NCBI RefSeq assembly: GCF_004366035.1
Contig: NZ_SOEE01000006.1
Location: 1 to 64,000 of the forward strand
Direction: 5' to 3'
DNA: 64,000 nucleotides
From: Cytobacillus oceanisediminis
GTDB taxonomy: Bacteria; Bacillota; Bacilli; Bacillales; Cytobacillaceae
In this document: positions 7,251 through 15,049 of the stretch, piece after piece
Layout: the number at the start of each line of letters is the position of its first letter
How positions within the stretch are numbered: position 1 is the first letter of the stretch
Program-made: the position numbers and the translations under genes
Notes under the pieces: generated by a model
The model's input: only the letters and a program-made list of their open reading frames with translations
The model's database searches: none
Told to the model about the DNA's origin: nothing

Positions 7251-7287
7251 TATTATTTAACTATAGAGGCAGGTTAGCTTTAAAAGG
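7250..7287. repeat. GAGGCAGG dispersed palindrome, copy 7
   Basis: Arms ATTTAACTA and TTAGCTTTAA flank GAGGCAGG. It follows the T-tract of the dinB terminator directly. Confidence 0.6.
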
Positions 7288-7470
7288 TATAGACGATAAA
7301 ATATAGAATATTCACTATAGGAATTATTGTATATAGGTTTTTAGGGTGAATAATAACTGAAACGCCTGAAGATAAAAGAGAACGATTAAAAAATAATCCT
7401 ACTGATTCCCGATACGATTAATTAAATAGAGGAAGGGGCATCTACCATAAAGTCGATTGAGGATTAACTC

Positions 7471-8040
7471 ATGACAAGGAAGGAATTCCTAATTGAATGG
7501 AGGGATATAAAGGTGTTTGAAAAATTTAATTTTGAATTGATCTATCGTGAACGCAATAATTTAACCCCTTTAGTGGTGATGATGTGTGGTGTGGCTGGTT
7601 CTGGAAAAACTACTTTCTCAAAAAAGTTAGAAAAGGAAGGTTTTGTACGTCTTTCTATTGATGAAGAAATATGGGCTGTTAATGGTCGTTATGGGATTGA
7701 TTACCCAATTGAAAAAATTGAAGAATACAAGAAAGATGCAGAAAAAAATTTACTCAATCGTTTAATAAAGTTAATACACGATAAACAACAGGTGGTAATC
7801 GACTTCAGTTTTTGGGATCGTGCAAGAAGGTACCAATATAAAAAACTTATTGAGGATTCTGGGGGTAAATGGAAACTTGTTTATTTAAAAGTTCAACCTT
7901 ATGATTTACGTGAAAGACTTAAGTTACGCAACAAACGATTTGATGCAAACGCGTTCCCTATTTCAGAAGAAATCTTAACTTCTTACCTTAATGGTTTTGA
8001 AATACCAAATGGTGAAGGGGAAATTGTGATTGAAAATTAG
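7471..8040 (+). CDS. P-loop kinase-like ATP-binding protein
   Basis: A 189-residue protein with Walker A GVAGSGKTT (about residues 38-46), a following RLSIDEEIW motif and QQVVIDFSFWDRARR (Walker-B-like region). This matches the small P-loop kinase group often labelled AAA or zeta-toxin-like. A lid region with RERLKLRNKRFDANAFP follows. The phosphate acceptor is unknown. GAGGA lies about 9 bases before the ATG at 7471; family members often begin near the internal LVVMMCGVAG, so the first 30 residues may be an extension. It is a single gene with no antitoxin-like partner, so a toxin role is not supported. Confidence 0.8.
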   Translation: MTRKEFLIEWRDIKVFEKFNFELIYRERNNLTPLVVMMCGVAGSGKTTFSKKLEKEGFVRLSIDEEIWAVNGRYGIDYPIEKIEEYKKDAEKNLLNRLIKLIHDKQQVVIDFSFWDRARRYQYKKLIEDSGGKWKLVYLKVQPYDLRERLKLRNKRFDANAFPISEEILTSYLNGFEIPNGEGEIVIEN

Positions 8041-8148
8041 AGCTATCAAATAGGTAAAAAATATATTCAAATAATGGGGAGGTTCGTACTTTATAAACAA
8101 CAGCAAAAAAGGAAATTTCTTTTTAAACAAACTCCCTTTTCTATTTAA

Positions 8149-8370
8149 TTAATTTTTCTTTTGCAGGAAATCCTTGTTCGAAATTACATTGGCATACATA
8201 CCGTTAAGTGCGCTGACAAACGCATAATGAACCTGTTCAGCTGGCACGACCTTATCTTGATAAGATAAGTCTCTTTTCGCACATGCATCTTCAATCAGTG
8301 TAGTCTCAAAGCCTAGATCCACAGCAGCTCTAGATCGTTGTCTCAACCAGCCTGGAACATGTTTATACAA
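8149..8370 (-). pseudogene. Isochorismatase-family hydrolase, C-terminal fragment
   Basis: Residues RAAVDLGFETTLIEDACAKR to YANVISNKDF are the C-terminal third of a cysteine hydrolase of the isochorismatase family. The N-terminal catalytic Asp and Lys regions, and the rest of the Cys motif, are missing. Upstream of RAAVDLGF the sequence switches abruptly to unrelated sequence at about 8335-8380, where the truncated dinB copy begins on the other strand. This looks like a recombination junction that destroyed both genes. Confidence 0.75.
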
Positions 8371-8378
8371 GTAGGGGT

Positions 8379-8771
8379 GAACAGTTTACTGACGAGGAAG
8401 ATGCGTTTTGGAAACCCAATGAGGAAAGCAACAGCATCGCTGAGATTGTGCAGCATCTTCTTTATTGGAATGAAACCTGGCAAAAGAGGTTACATAAATC
8501 TCACGTTGATGCTGTTCCACCCCTAGGTAATAATAATGACAGCTCTATCATTCCGGAAAATGCAAAGTTTACTGACTTGAAAGAACAGCTATTAGAGGTG
8601 CTCTTGCAGTGGCAAGACCTGCTCTCCCAAGAAAAACTAGAAAGTGAAATTGAGGGCTTCCCTGAAGCTGCAGAGTGGTGGGCAATACTTGGGAATCTAT
8701 CCACGCATAATGCCTACCATATAGGACAAATCATTTACGTCCGGAAACTGCAAATGAATTGGAAAAAATAA
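8379..8771 (+). pseudogene. Truncated duplicate of DinB gene
   Basis: From DEEDAFWKPNEES onward this is nearly identical, in DNA and protein, to the intact DinB gene at 12244-12723. It lacks the first 35 or so residues, including the first helix, and has no start codon at the junction. Similarity continues past the stop to the CAGCTGCC hairpin. It was made by a segmental duplication of the dinB unit followed by loss of its 5' end at the junction with the isochorismatase fragment. A start at the internal ATG 8448 would give a 107-residue protein, unlikely to fold as DinB. Confidence 0.85.
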
Positions 8772-9118
8772 GTAAGAGGATTAAATGGGGATTCGGAAGT
8801 ATCAATAGTAAAAAAATATACCGCTCTAAAGTGTCAGCAATTAAGCCAATTATTTTCATTCAAGATCCGAGCATGTTAGCAAGGATTTTTTAGAAAAGAC
8901 GAGGAAATAGATGTAAAGTAACTTTATTTGGTATCTAAGAGCAGCTGCCGCCAGGGCAGCTTGTTTTGTGGGAGTCGTTGTTTTTGGTGTCTATAACCAG
9001 ACATTCTTTTTTTGTAAGGCTCTCTGTTTAGAGAATGACTGGTAGTTTAAAGAAAGTAACTGGAAGGAAAATGAGTAAAATTTGAAGGAATAAAATCAAA
9101 AAGAATTGGGGGCTTAAA
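8772..9118. other. Intergenic after truncated dinB
   Basis: Contains the duplicated 3' flank of the dinB unit, a diverged dispersed-palindrome remnant (about 8864-8895), the terminator hairpin GCTGCC / GGCAGC at 8944-8960 and the leader of the Nudix gene. No further gene seen. Confidence 0.55.
8944..8968 (+). terminator. Hairpin shared with the 12.8-kb dinB flank
   Basis: GCTGCC / GGCAGC stem followed by TTGTTTTGTG. The same hairpin and tail occur at about 12815-12845 after the intact dinB, showing how far the duplication extends. Confidence 0.6.
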
Positions 9119-9553
9119 ATGTTTATTGTAAATGTTGAAGGTGCTATAAGGAAAAATGACAAGTGGCTAATTATTGAAAGAAGTAAAAAAGAGGAACACG
9201 CTGGAGGTCTGCTTTCCCTTGTTGGAGGTAAGGTGGATATAGAAGGAAATTCTTCAAATATATTGGGAAGAACTGTAAAACGTGAAATTTTAGAGGAAGT
9301 CGGTATAAAAGTAAAAGATAGCTTAACGTATGTATCTAGCACTTCTTTCGTAACAGATTCCGGTCAAAATGTAGTGGATGTTATTTTTCTTTGCGAATAT
9401 GAATCTGGTGAGGCGTTTCCTATAAGTTCTAATGAGGTAGATGGAGTGTTTTGGTTAACTTCAGAAGAAATTTTAAACCACCCAAAATCACCTATTTATT
9501 TAAAAGAAAGTATCAGAAAAGCAGAGACGCTGATTCCAATTCATTTGTCATAA
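9119..9553 (+). CDS. Nudix hydrolase with expanded Nudix box
   Basis: A 144-residue Nudix domain protein. The box is GGKVDIE followed by 12 residues instead of the canonical 7, then REILEEVGI, so the catalytic loop carries a five-residue insertion. The helix residues REXXEE that bind metal are intact. FVTDSGQNVVDVIFLCEY and EVDGVFWLTSEEIL are usual C-terminal Nudix elements. By family it hydrolyses a nucleoside diphosphate linked to another moiety; the substrate is not predictable. The ribosome site is GGGGGC close to the ATG. It is a single gene. Confidence 0.88.
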   Translation: MFIVNVEGAIRKNDKWLIIERSKKEEHAGGLLSLVGGKVDIEGNSSNILGRTVKREILEEVGIKVKDSLTYVSSTSFVTDSGQNVVDVIFLCEYESGEAFPISSNEVDGVFWLTSEEILNHPKSPIYLKESIRKAETLIPIHLS

Positions 9554-9684
9554 TTCTCATTTTTATAAAAAGGTAATCGCCTAACAATCCATAAAGATAG
9601 AAGCTCCAGTTTTATCCGAGTAAAAGTAGACCGTATTTTTTTCAAGTCGATTATTTAATTAGAGATTGTAGTACTCAATATTTT

Positions 9685-9741
9685 CCGCCAATAGGCGGCA
9701 TTCTTTTTGTTGAACAAACGAGGCAGGTTTGTTGAAGAAGG
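9685..9741 (+). repeat. Terminator hairpin plus GAGGCAGG palindrome, copy 8
   Basis: CCGCC / GGCGG stem (9685-9698) with a T-tract, then the clearest example of the dispersed element. TTGAACAAAC and GTTTGTTGAA form ten-base arms with one mismatch around GAGGCAG (9711-9737). Confidence 0.7.
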
Positions 9742-9837
9742 ATTTTTAGACTGATTATGCAAAAACAGTGTTCGCTCTGGATATAAGAGGGAAAGTTGGA
9801 AAACCTATTATGAATAATTTTATAAGGAGGGATTCGG

Positions 9838-9984
9838 ATGAAAGACAAAGATCAGGAAACTGCCGAAGGATTGAATCAGATATTTGAAATAATAAATACC
9901 AAAGGCGATGTTGGCGAAATCAATGAAATTCTGAAAAATGGAAGTTCTGATTCTAGAGCGGAAGACTCTTCTCCTAATTCCTAA
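9838..9984 (+). CDS. Small acidic hypothetical protein, 48 residues
   Basis: ATG at 9838 with a very good ribosome site (AAGGAGG, about 6 bases upstream). It encodes MKDKDQETAEGLNQIFEIIN then TKGDVGEINEILKNG and a Ser/Asp-rich tail. It is soluble, acidic and mostly helical, with no known domain recognised. It is a single gene between the Nudix and Ger(x)C genes. Confidence 0.6.
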   Translation: MKDKDQETAEGLNQIFEIINTKGDVGEINEILKNGSSDSRAEDSSPNS

Positions 9985-10173
9985 TACAAAGACAGGCTGC
10001 TGATCTTCAGCAATCAGACGCATTTCTGAAATAAAGAAAGCGCCTACTTTCATGAAAAGTATTATTGGGAGTAATAGGAAGAGGCAGAAGGAATGGATCT
10101 GAATTTTTCAATTTTATTCTTTCTCTTCTGCCAAACCATTCCTAATAAGCTGGGAATACTATTATACCCGCTC

Positions 10174-11232
10174 TTATTCAAGAACGCCTGTTTCTTCTAT
10201 CACTACATTGCAATTAACATCAAAGCCTAACATTTTGTAATCGTCTTCCCACTTTTTAAAGTCAAAGTTCCGATTCCGGTTTTTTTTCTTTTGACCCAGG
10301 CCAACAGGGTCTATTCCGATATCCTGAAATTGTATTAATAATCTTAAGCATTCCTTTTCAATTTTTTTCTCCAGGTTCTTTTCAATCTCTCCAACAATCT
10401 GTGGGGTTAAAAGATCTCCCGTAAACTCACGAATAACTCCTTCGAGGTTAAGGGTTATGGCAGCGTGATTATCAGTCATTTTGATTTTATTTTTTGATTT
10501 TATACTCTTTATAGCAGCTCGTTCTCCCTTTTTTAACTTAACATCAAAGTTTCCTTCGCTATACTTATCTACCAGCAATTTAAAATAGAACAGGTCCTTT
10601 ACAGGGAGGATGGCCACTTCTTTATCATTTTGGAAAAGACTAACTCCAACTATCTTGACCTTATCATTTCCGGCTTTCTTTAGCCGGGGCAGGAAGGGAT
10701 CCTTACCATCCAGATAGTAATCATGCGAAAAAATATGCAAATTGGTTATGGGAATATCGCGATGTTCCATATTATGTTGAATAAGATTATAGATATAGGT
10801 GCCGTTTCCCATGGTTCCATACTCACCTTTTAACAATTCTTCTGTTTTTCCCTCTGCTGTTGCAACAAATACGCGTGCCCCCATACTTGCATCTCTCTGA
10901 AAAGAATCTATTAAGTCAAAAACCCCTTTTTTGGAAGTTTCAGGTCCGAATATAACCAGCTTTAATCCACCTGTGACTACTGGTTCTGATGTTTGCTTAG
11001 AAATATCCAGACGTACGTCCTGCCTAAGCTTTCCATTCCCGGAAATTGTCCTGTTAATTACACTTTGATCAGGCTGGAATTCCTGGAATAATGCAGTTCC
11101 TCTATACTTATCCTTCTCATCCTCTGCTAAATCGTAGCCGACTCCTACTTCAATATTTATATCATCAATGATTTCTTTATCAACACAGCCTGAAAGCAGC
11201 AAGGACAGGCATATTAGTAAAACTTTTTTCAT
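10174..11232 (-). CDS. Orphan Ger(x)C family spore-germination lipoprotein
   Basis: A 352-residue GerAC/GerBC-type protein. It has a lipoprotein signal with lipobox LLSGC (Cys16), followed by the family's CVDKEIIDDINIEVGVGYD opening and a C-terminal EKKIEKECLRLLIQFQDIG then DPVGLG region. In germinant receptors the C subunit is anchored outside the spore inner membrane beside the A and B subunits. Here no gerA or gerB gene is adjacent, and the nearest set is 20 kb away with its own C gene. AAAGGTG precedes the ATG. A perfect inverted repeat lies about 70-90 bases upstream. It may serve another receptor or be a leftover of a lost operon. Confidence 0.9.
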   Translation of the reverse strand: MKKVLLICLSLLLSGCVDKEIIDDINIEVGVGYDLAEDEKDKYRGTALFQEFQPDQSVINRTISGNGKLRQDVRLDISKQTSEPVVTGGLKLVIFGPETSKKGVFDLIDSFQRDASMGARVFVATAEGKTEELLKGEYGTMGNGTYIYNLIQHNMEHRDIPITNLHIFSHDYYLDGKDPFLPRLKKAGNDKVKIVGVSLFQNDKEVAILPVKDLFYFKLLVDKYSEGNFDVKLKKGERAAIKSIKSKNKIKMTDNHAAITLNLEGVIREFTGDLLTPQIVGEIEKNLEKKIEKECLRLLIQFQDIGIDPVGLGQKKKNRNRNFDFKKWEDDYKMLGFDVNCNVVIEETGVLE

Positions 11233-11300
11233 TTCAATTTCACCTTTACTATTGGCAATTATGACAGCTGTGAATTACATTTCACATAATTAAAGCCGCT

Positions 11301-11320
11301 ATGCCAATTGCTATTGGCAT
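11301..11320. promoter_or_regulatory. Inverted repeat ATGCCAAT / ATTGGCAT
   Basis: Perfect 8-bp arms with a 4-base spacer. CTATTGGCA from the right arm recurs at 11249-11257, nearer to the Ger(x)C start. Likely an operator for the Ger(x)C gene; the regulator is unknown. Confidence 0.45.
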
Positions 11321-11469
11321 AAACAAAACCATGTCATGATAAAAATGAGTACACAATTAGTATTAATCTTTATATGGGAGAATATTCGTAATAAGGGAAT
11401 TCCTGAATTAAGGAAGTTTTAGTTATTAAGGCGAAAGCAGATGCATTAGGGGGATGAATTCTCTATAAA

Positions 11470-11500
11470 TAGAAGGGCAGGATAGTTGAACGATGCAGGA
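11470..11500. repeat. GGGCAGG element, 3' half, copy 9
   Basis: AGAAGGGCAGGATAGTTGAA: the right half of the dispersed element, without a clear left arm. Confidence 0.45.
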
Positions 11501-11561
11501 AGGAAAATTAGTTTCCTAAATTGAATATCAATATAAATAATTGAAGTAAGAAAGGTATACT

Positions 11562-12137
11562 ATGCTCCATATTTCATCTCTATTTTTAAGTTATGTGATT
11601 GGTTCTATTTCATTTGCCTTGGTTATCGGTAAACTTTTCTATAAAACCGATATTCGAGGTTATGGCAGCGGGAACCTTGGTGCTACCAATGTTTATAGGG
11701 TTCTTGGAAAGAAAGCGGGACTAATTGTTGCCATTGCTGATTTATTAAAAGGTACATTTGCTTGTTTACTTCCCCAAATCCTTAATTCTGCGGTTAGCCC
11801 TATTATCTGTGGTTTACTAGCCATATTGGGACACGTTTTTCCTGTTTTTGCAGGGTTTAAAGGCGGGAAAGCTGTTGCGACAGCAACCGGTGTCTTATTA
11901 TTTTTGACACCCTTAGGTACCTTGACTGGTTTTGTTGTATTTCTATTTACTTTGATATTATCCAAGTATGTTTCATTAAGTTCCATGCTAGCTGGAATAG
12001 CCATATTTATTTACAGCCTTATATTTGAAGAAAAAGTCATTATTGCTCTTTCATTCTTTATAAGTGTATTAGTGATAATTTTGCATAGACAAAATATCAA
12101 AAGATTGATAAGTGGTACTGAAAACAAGCTATGGTAA
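11562..12137 (+). CDS. plsY: Glycerol-3-phosphate acyltransferase PlsY paralogue
   Basis: A 191-residue PlsY-type membrane enzyme with about five transmembrane spans. The three cytoplasmic motifs are present: GSGNLGATNVYRVLG (motif 1, about residues 36-50), GHVFPVFAGFKGGKAVATATG (motif 2) and a final loop ending near HRQNIKRLI. By family it transfers the acyl group from acyl-phosphate to glycerol-3-phosphate, the first step of phospholipid synthesis. It sits alone in an accessory stretch, while the housekeeping plsY of Bacillaceae lies elsewhere, so this is probably an additional copy. GTAAGAAAGG precedes the ATG. The enzyme call is firm; the paralogue idea is inference. Confidence 0.9.
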   Translation: MLHISSLFLSYVIGSISFALVIGKLFYKTDIRGYGSGNLGATNVYRVLGKKAGLIVAIADLLKGTFACLLPQILNSAVSPIICGLLAILGHVFPVFAGFKGGKAVATATGVLLFLTPLGTLTGFVVFLFTLILSKYVSLSSMLAGIAIFIYSLIFEEKVIIALSFFISVLVIILHRQNIKRLISGTENKLW

Positions 12138-12243
12138 TGAAATACAAAAAAATCACAAGGTGGTATAAACTAAAAAAGGAGAATAATGGATTTAATGATT
12201 ACTGATTAGTAATATAAATATAATTACAGGGAGCGTGGCGAAT

Positions 12244-12723
12244 ATGTCTTATGCAATTGATGTTTTGGCCGATCAATTGTCAGCAAATGCAAATGATCCT
12301 AGCTGGTATATTCCGTTTTCAGAATCAGTTGCAAACTTATCAGAGGAAGATGCGTTTTGGAAGCCGAATGAGGAAAGCAATAGCATCGCTGAAATTGTGC
12401 AGCATCTTCTTTATTGGAATGAAACCTGGCAAAAGAGGTATCATAAATCTCATGTTAATGCTGTACCACCCCTAGGTAATAATAATGAAAGCTTTGTAAT
12501 CCCGGAAAATGCAAAGTTTACTGACTTGAAAGAGCAGCTAGTAGAGGTGCTCTTGCAGTGGCAAGATCTGCTTTCCCAAGAAAAACTAGAAAGTGAAATT
12601 GAAGGTTTCCCTGAAGCTGCAGAGTGGTGGGCAATACTCGGGAATCTATCTACACATAATGCCTACCATATAGGACAAATCATTTACATCCGGAAACTGC
12701 AAAAGAGTTGGAAAAACAAGTAG
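12244..12723 (+). CDS. DinB family protein (intact copy of duplicated gene)
   Basis: A 159-residue DinB-like four-helix bundle. Candidate metal-binding histidines are in IVQHLLYWNE (near residue 57) and LSTHNAYHIGQI (near 140). The ATG at 12244 is chosen over a GTG nine bases earlier because GGGAG lies 10 bases before it. The gene has a truncated, roughly 90% identical copy at 8379-8771. The intact one keeps the N-terminal helix missing there. The reaction is unknown; the family includes damage-inducible and thiol-transferase members. No LexA box was seen upstream. Confidence 0.88.
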   Translation: MSYAIDVLADQLSANANDPSWYIPFSESVANLSEEDAFWKPNEESNSIAEIVQHLLYWNETWQKRYHKSHVNAVPPLGNNNESFVIPENAKFTDLKEQLVEVLLQWQDLLSQEKLESEIEGFPEAAEWWAILGNLSTHNAYHIGQIIYIRKLQKSWKNK

Positions 12724-12750
12724 GATTAATAGGGTTTCGGGGGTATCAAT

Positions 12751-12845
12751 AGTAAATCCCGGCAGGTTAGCTGAACAAGGGAACTTAGGAAAAGAAGCGG
12801 AAATAAAGTAACTGAGCAGCTGCCAACAAGGGAGCTGTTTTGTGA
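12751..12845. repeat. Dispersed palindrome copy 10 plus duplicated dinB 3' flank
   Basis: CCCGGCAGGTTAGCTGAACA (12758-12777) is a GGCAGG element. It is followed by GAAATAAAGTAACT and the CAGCTGCC hairpin, both of which have counterparts after the truncated dinB at about 8908-8970. Confidence 0.55.
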
Positions 12846-12880
12846 GAATAGCTGCTATTGGCTCATTAGGAGGAATAGTT

Positions 12881-13127
12881 TTGTCGAAAGGATTGCTTCA
12901 TCATAACGGTTTCTGGATATTCCATATCATAAATGCCGAGTAGGGCTAAATCATTTAGCATTTCACGCTGAATCACGCCTTCATGTTGAAGAGGTAACAA
13001 AAATATTGGAATCTAAAGGGTAACTATCCTTTACAAAAATAAACATCTATTTTCAGGAGGATCTATTCATTACGCGGTTTATTTTGAAGATCCTGATAGG
13101 ATAACAGTTGAACTCGCAGTACCGTAA
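12881..13127 (+). pseudogene. VOC (glyoxalase-fold) family gene, disrupted
   Basis: A TTG start after AGGAGG gives MSKGLLHHNGF, the usual opening of Bacillus VOC proteins, but stops at once. Then GLNHLAFHAESRLHVEEV to ESKG and a stop (12943-13023), and in another frame GGSIHYAVYFEDPDRITVEL to the stop at 13125-13127. Metal-ligand-bearing strands are recognisable, but the total is 82 codons against about 130 usual, with one internal stop, a deletion and a frameshift. It is clearly non-functional. Confidence 0.75.
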
Positions 13128-13248
13128 TGTCACGGATAATTTTATTCAAGAGCATTTCTCGGAGTATTTTAAAGTACTAAATTAAAACCAGTTAAAAAAA
13201 CAGAGATTCATATAGAAACAAATGATCAGCATAGTCAACAAATAAAGT

Positions 13249-13273
13249 GGATTGCCCTATAATTAGGCAATCC
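13249..13273. terminator. Bidirectional terminator GGATTGCC / GGCAATCC
   Basis: Perfect 8-bp stem with a 9-base loop. It lies 11 bases after the stop of the minus-strand PNPOx gene, and a TTTTT tract follows on the plus strand. Confidence 0.7.
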
Positions 13274-13283
13274 ATTTTTGCTG

Positions 13284-13772
13284 TTATTTATTCAATTCAA
13301 CCGTTTCATTCACATCTGTCGATTTGGTACTTTGCCCTGACATGCGTTTAAAGAGAAAGGCTATTTTCTTCGTAAAGTTACCGGTTTCCCAATATTCGAC
13401 TGCTTCTGCTTTTATCTTTATCAAGACAACGTTTGGATCATCATAAGAAGATTGCATAATTTCCTCATATGCTTTGCTCCACAATTCCTTTTTCTTATCT
13501 AAGTCCTCAACTATTTCCGCTTTTCCACGGACGGAAACATAGGATTTACCTGCATAAGCCACATTAACATCCTGGTCATGTAAAATTTCATCATATTTAT
13601 TAGTCTCTTTTTTAGTGAAAAACCATAAGTCACCATCAAACTCTACTTCCTGTGTTTTCATTGGACGGGAAACAAGCCCTTCCTCCGTTACCGTGGTTAG
13701 CATGGCTGTGTCTATGTCTTTGATTAACTCTCTTAATGTTTCTATTTCTTCTTGATTCATCATGTTAGACAT
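13284..13772 (-). CDS. General-stress-type pyridoxamine 5'-phosphate oxidase-fold protein
   Basis: A 162-residue PNPOx-like split-barrel flavoprotein of the general stress protein 26 type: AMLTTVTEEGLVSRPM, DLWFFTKKETNKYDEI and VNVAYAGKSYVSVRG are the FMN-binding strands. The start MSNMMNQEE at 13772 is chosen because GAGGTG lies six bases before it; upstream in-frame codons would overlap that site. The protein is cytoplasmic, probably binding FMN or a related deazaflavin. The reaction is unknown. It is a single gene with a strong terminator. Confidence 0.85.
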   Translation of the reverse strand: MSNMMNQEEIETLRELIKDIDTAMLTTVTEEGLVSRPMKTQEVEFDGDLWFFTKKETNKYDEILHDQDVNVAYAGKSYVSVRGKAEIVEDLDKKKELWSKAYEEIMQSSYDDPNVVLIKIKAEAVEYWETGNFTKKIAFLFKRMSGQSTKSTDVNETVELNK

Positions 13773-13850
13773 TTTCATCACCTCGTTAAAGTTTTATAGA
13801 GGTATTTTACCCTTAATACCAGCTTTTATTCAGATTGTCTAACAAGGCAG

Positions 13851-13893
13851 CTTTTTATCTTTTTGAACAGTGAGGCAGGGTAATTGAACAAGG
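13851..13893. repeat. GAGGCAGG dispersed palindrome, copy 11
   Basis: Left arm TTTTTGAACA, core GTGAGGCAGGG, right arm TAATTGAACAAGG. An AAGGCAGC element precedes it. Confidence 0.6.
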
Positions 13894-13979
13894 AAGTCAA
13901 ATAATTAGCATTACATAAGTATTTAGAGGAATAGAAGAGAATTGAAAGTGAATGGCTTAAAAGTTTGGAGGAGGTATAA

Positions 13980-14171
13980 ATGGTTTTTGGTTCATTCTTA
14001 TTTTCTATCATTCTTTGGATTGCTGGATTATTTATTCTGTATATAGTCATTTCTGCAGCAGTCAGGGATGGCATTAACAAGTCTGTGGCTGGTCAATTCA
14101 TCGAAACCAAGTATGGTATTAAAAAGGAAAGGGACTCATTTCTGGAGCGAGATTTGGACAATGACAAATAA
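13980..14171 (+). CDS. Small membrane protein, 63 residues
   Basis: One transmembrane span (about residues 4-27, FGSFLFSIILWIAGLFILYI) followed by a charged cytoplasmic tail (GQFIETKYGIKKERDSFLER). A very good GGAGGAGG ribosome site stands before the ATG. Such small Bacillus membrane proteins are common and mostly uncharacterised. The next gene starts 55 bases later, so co-transcription with the NAD(P)-binding protein is possible. Confidence 0.75.
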   Translation: MVFGSFLFSIILWIAGLFILYIVISAAVRDGINKSVAGQFIETKYGIKKERDSFLERDLDNDK

Positions 14172-14226
14172 AGAGTGACCTGGTATATAATTTCAAATAG
14201 ACTATATAAAATATAAGGAGAAAAAA

Positions 14227-14886
14227 ATGCACGCATTATTAATAGGGGCAACGGGAGCAACCGGCAAGGACTTGCTGGATTTATTGCTGGAGGATGATTC
14301 TTTTCATCAGGTTGATATTTTTGTCAGGCGTGATCTTCATATCCAGAATGAAAAATTAAAGGTGCATGTGATTGACTTTGACAACCCAGAACATTGGAAG
14401 CATTTGGTGAAGGGCGATGTTTTGTTTTCTTGTTTGGGAACTACCCTTAAAGCTGCGGGAAGTAAAGAAGCTCAATGGAAAATTGATTACGATTATCAAT
14501 ATCAGGTTGCGGAAGCTGCAAGAGAAAACAATGTGAGCACTTATGTATTGGTATCTTCAGGGGGATCTTCGCCTAATTCTCTCTTTTTTTATCCAAGAAT
14601 GAAGGGACAGTTAGAAGAAGCGGTAAAAGCTTTAGGGTTTCCAAAGCTATCAATCTTCAAGCCGCCTGTATTGATTCGAAAAAATAGTGATAGAACAATG
14701 GAAGTTGCCGGATTGAAAGCTGTACAGTTTTTTAATAAATTTGGAATACTTCGTACTCAAAAGCCTCTGCCGACAGAAATATTGGCGGCTGCCATGATCA
14801 ATTCCGCTAAAACTAAAGATAACGGGCTTTCTACGCTAGAAGGCAAAGCCATTTGGGAATGTGCAGGGCTGAATAATATCGATTAA
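14227..14886 (+). CDS. NAD(P)-binding atypical SDR (HTATIP2-like)
   Basis: A 219-residue Rossmann protein beginning MHALLIGATGATGKDLLDLL, the dinucleotide-binding GxxGxxG of atypical short-chain dehydrogenases. DVLFSCLGTTLKAAGS, YVLVSSGGSSPNS and FYPRMKGQLEEAV (a YxxxK-like position) follow. It is related to the HTATIP2/CC3 and YwnB group, whose substrate is unknown. An AAGGAG ribosome site lies 6-8 bases before the ATG. A stem-loop terminator follows at 14917-14943. Confidence 0.85.
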   Translation: MHALLIGATGATGKDLLDLLLEDDSFHQVDIFVRRDLHIQNEKLKVHVIDFDNPEHWKHLVKGDVLFSCLGTTLKAAGSKEAQWKIDYDYQYQVAEAARENNVSTYVLVSSGGSSPNSLFFYPRMKGQLEEAVKALGFPKLSIFKPPVLIRKNSDRTMEVAGLKAVQFFNKFGILRTQKPLPTEILAAAMINSAKTKDNGLSTLEGKAIWECAGLNNID

Positions 14887-14916
14887 TAACATGTACATCA
14901 TAGAGTAAGATACTAA

Positions 14917-14976
14917 TAACTTTGGCTAACAAGGTCAAAGTTATTTTTTATAAAATGGACAGGGGATGGTTGATAA
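14917..14976 (+). terminator. Terminator with adjoining dispersed-repeat copy 12
   Basis: TAACTTTG / CAAAGTTA stem (14917-14924 and 14936-14943) with a T-rich tail, then ATGGACAGGGGATGGTTGAT, a diverged dispersed palindrome. This is the last copy seen in the window. Confidence 0.6.
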
Positions 14977-15049
14977 AATATAGGGGATATTTGGAGGTTT
15001 AGTTGTGGTGCGGTATGGCTGTAAGGTAGCTGGGTTAGGAGGAATTTGA

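Larger units (their letters stand above)
11233..11561. other. Divergent intergenic region, Ger(x)C / plsY-like
   Basis: Contains the inverted repeat at 11301-11320, an extra CTATTGGCA half-site at 11249-11257 and half of a dispersed palindrome at 11470-11500. No gene is supported. Confidence 0.6.

Noticed and set aside
7471..8040. Zeta-type toxin
   Set aside because: P-loop matches, but no epsilon-like antitoxin gene is adjacent and the gene stands alone.
12880..12890. Spo0A box TTTTGTCGAAA near 12.88 kb
   Set aside because: The bases are the TTG TCG AAA start codons of the disrupted VOC gene after AGGAGG, so the match is likely coincidental.
121..14976. Integron attC sites
   Set aside because: The palindromes are only 25-40 bp, lack the two-part L/R structure, and no integrase is in the window; kept only as an analogy.
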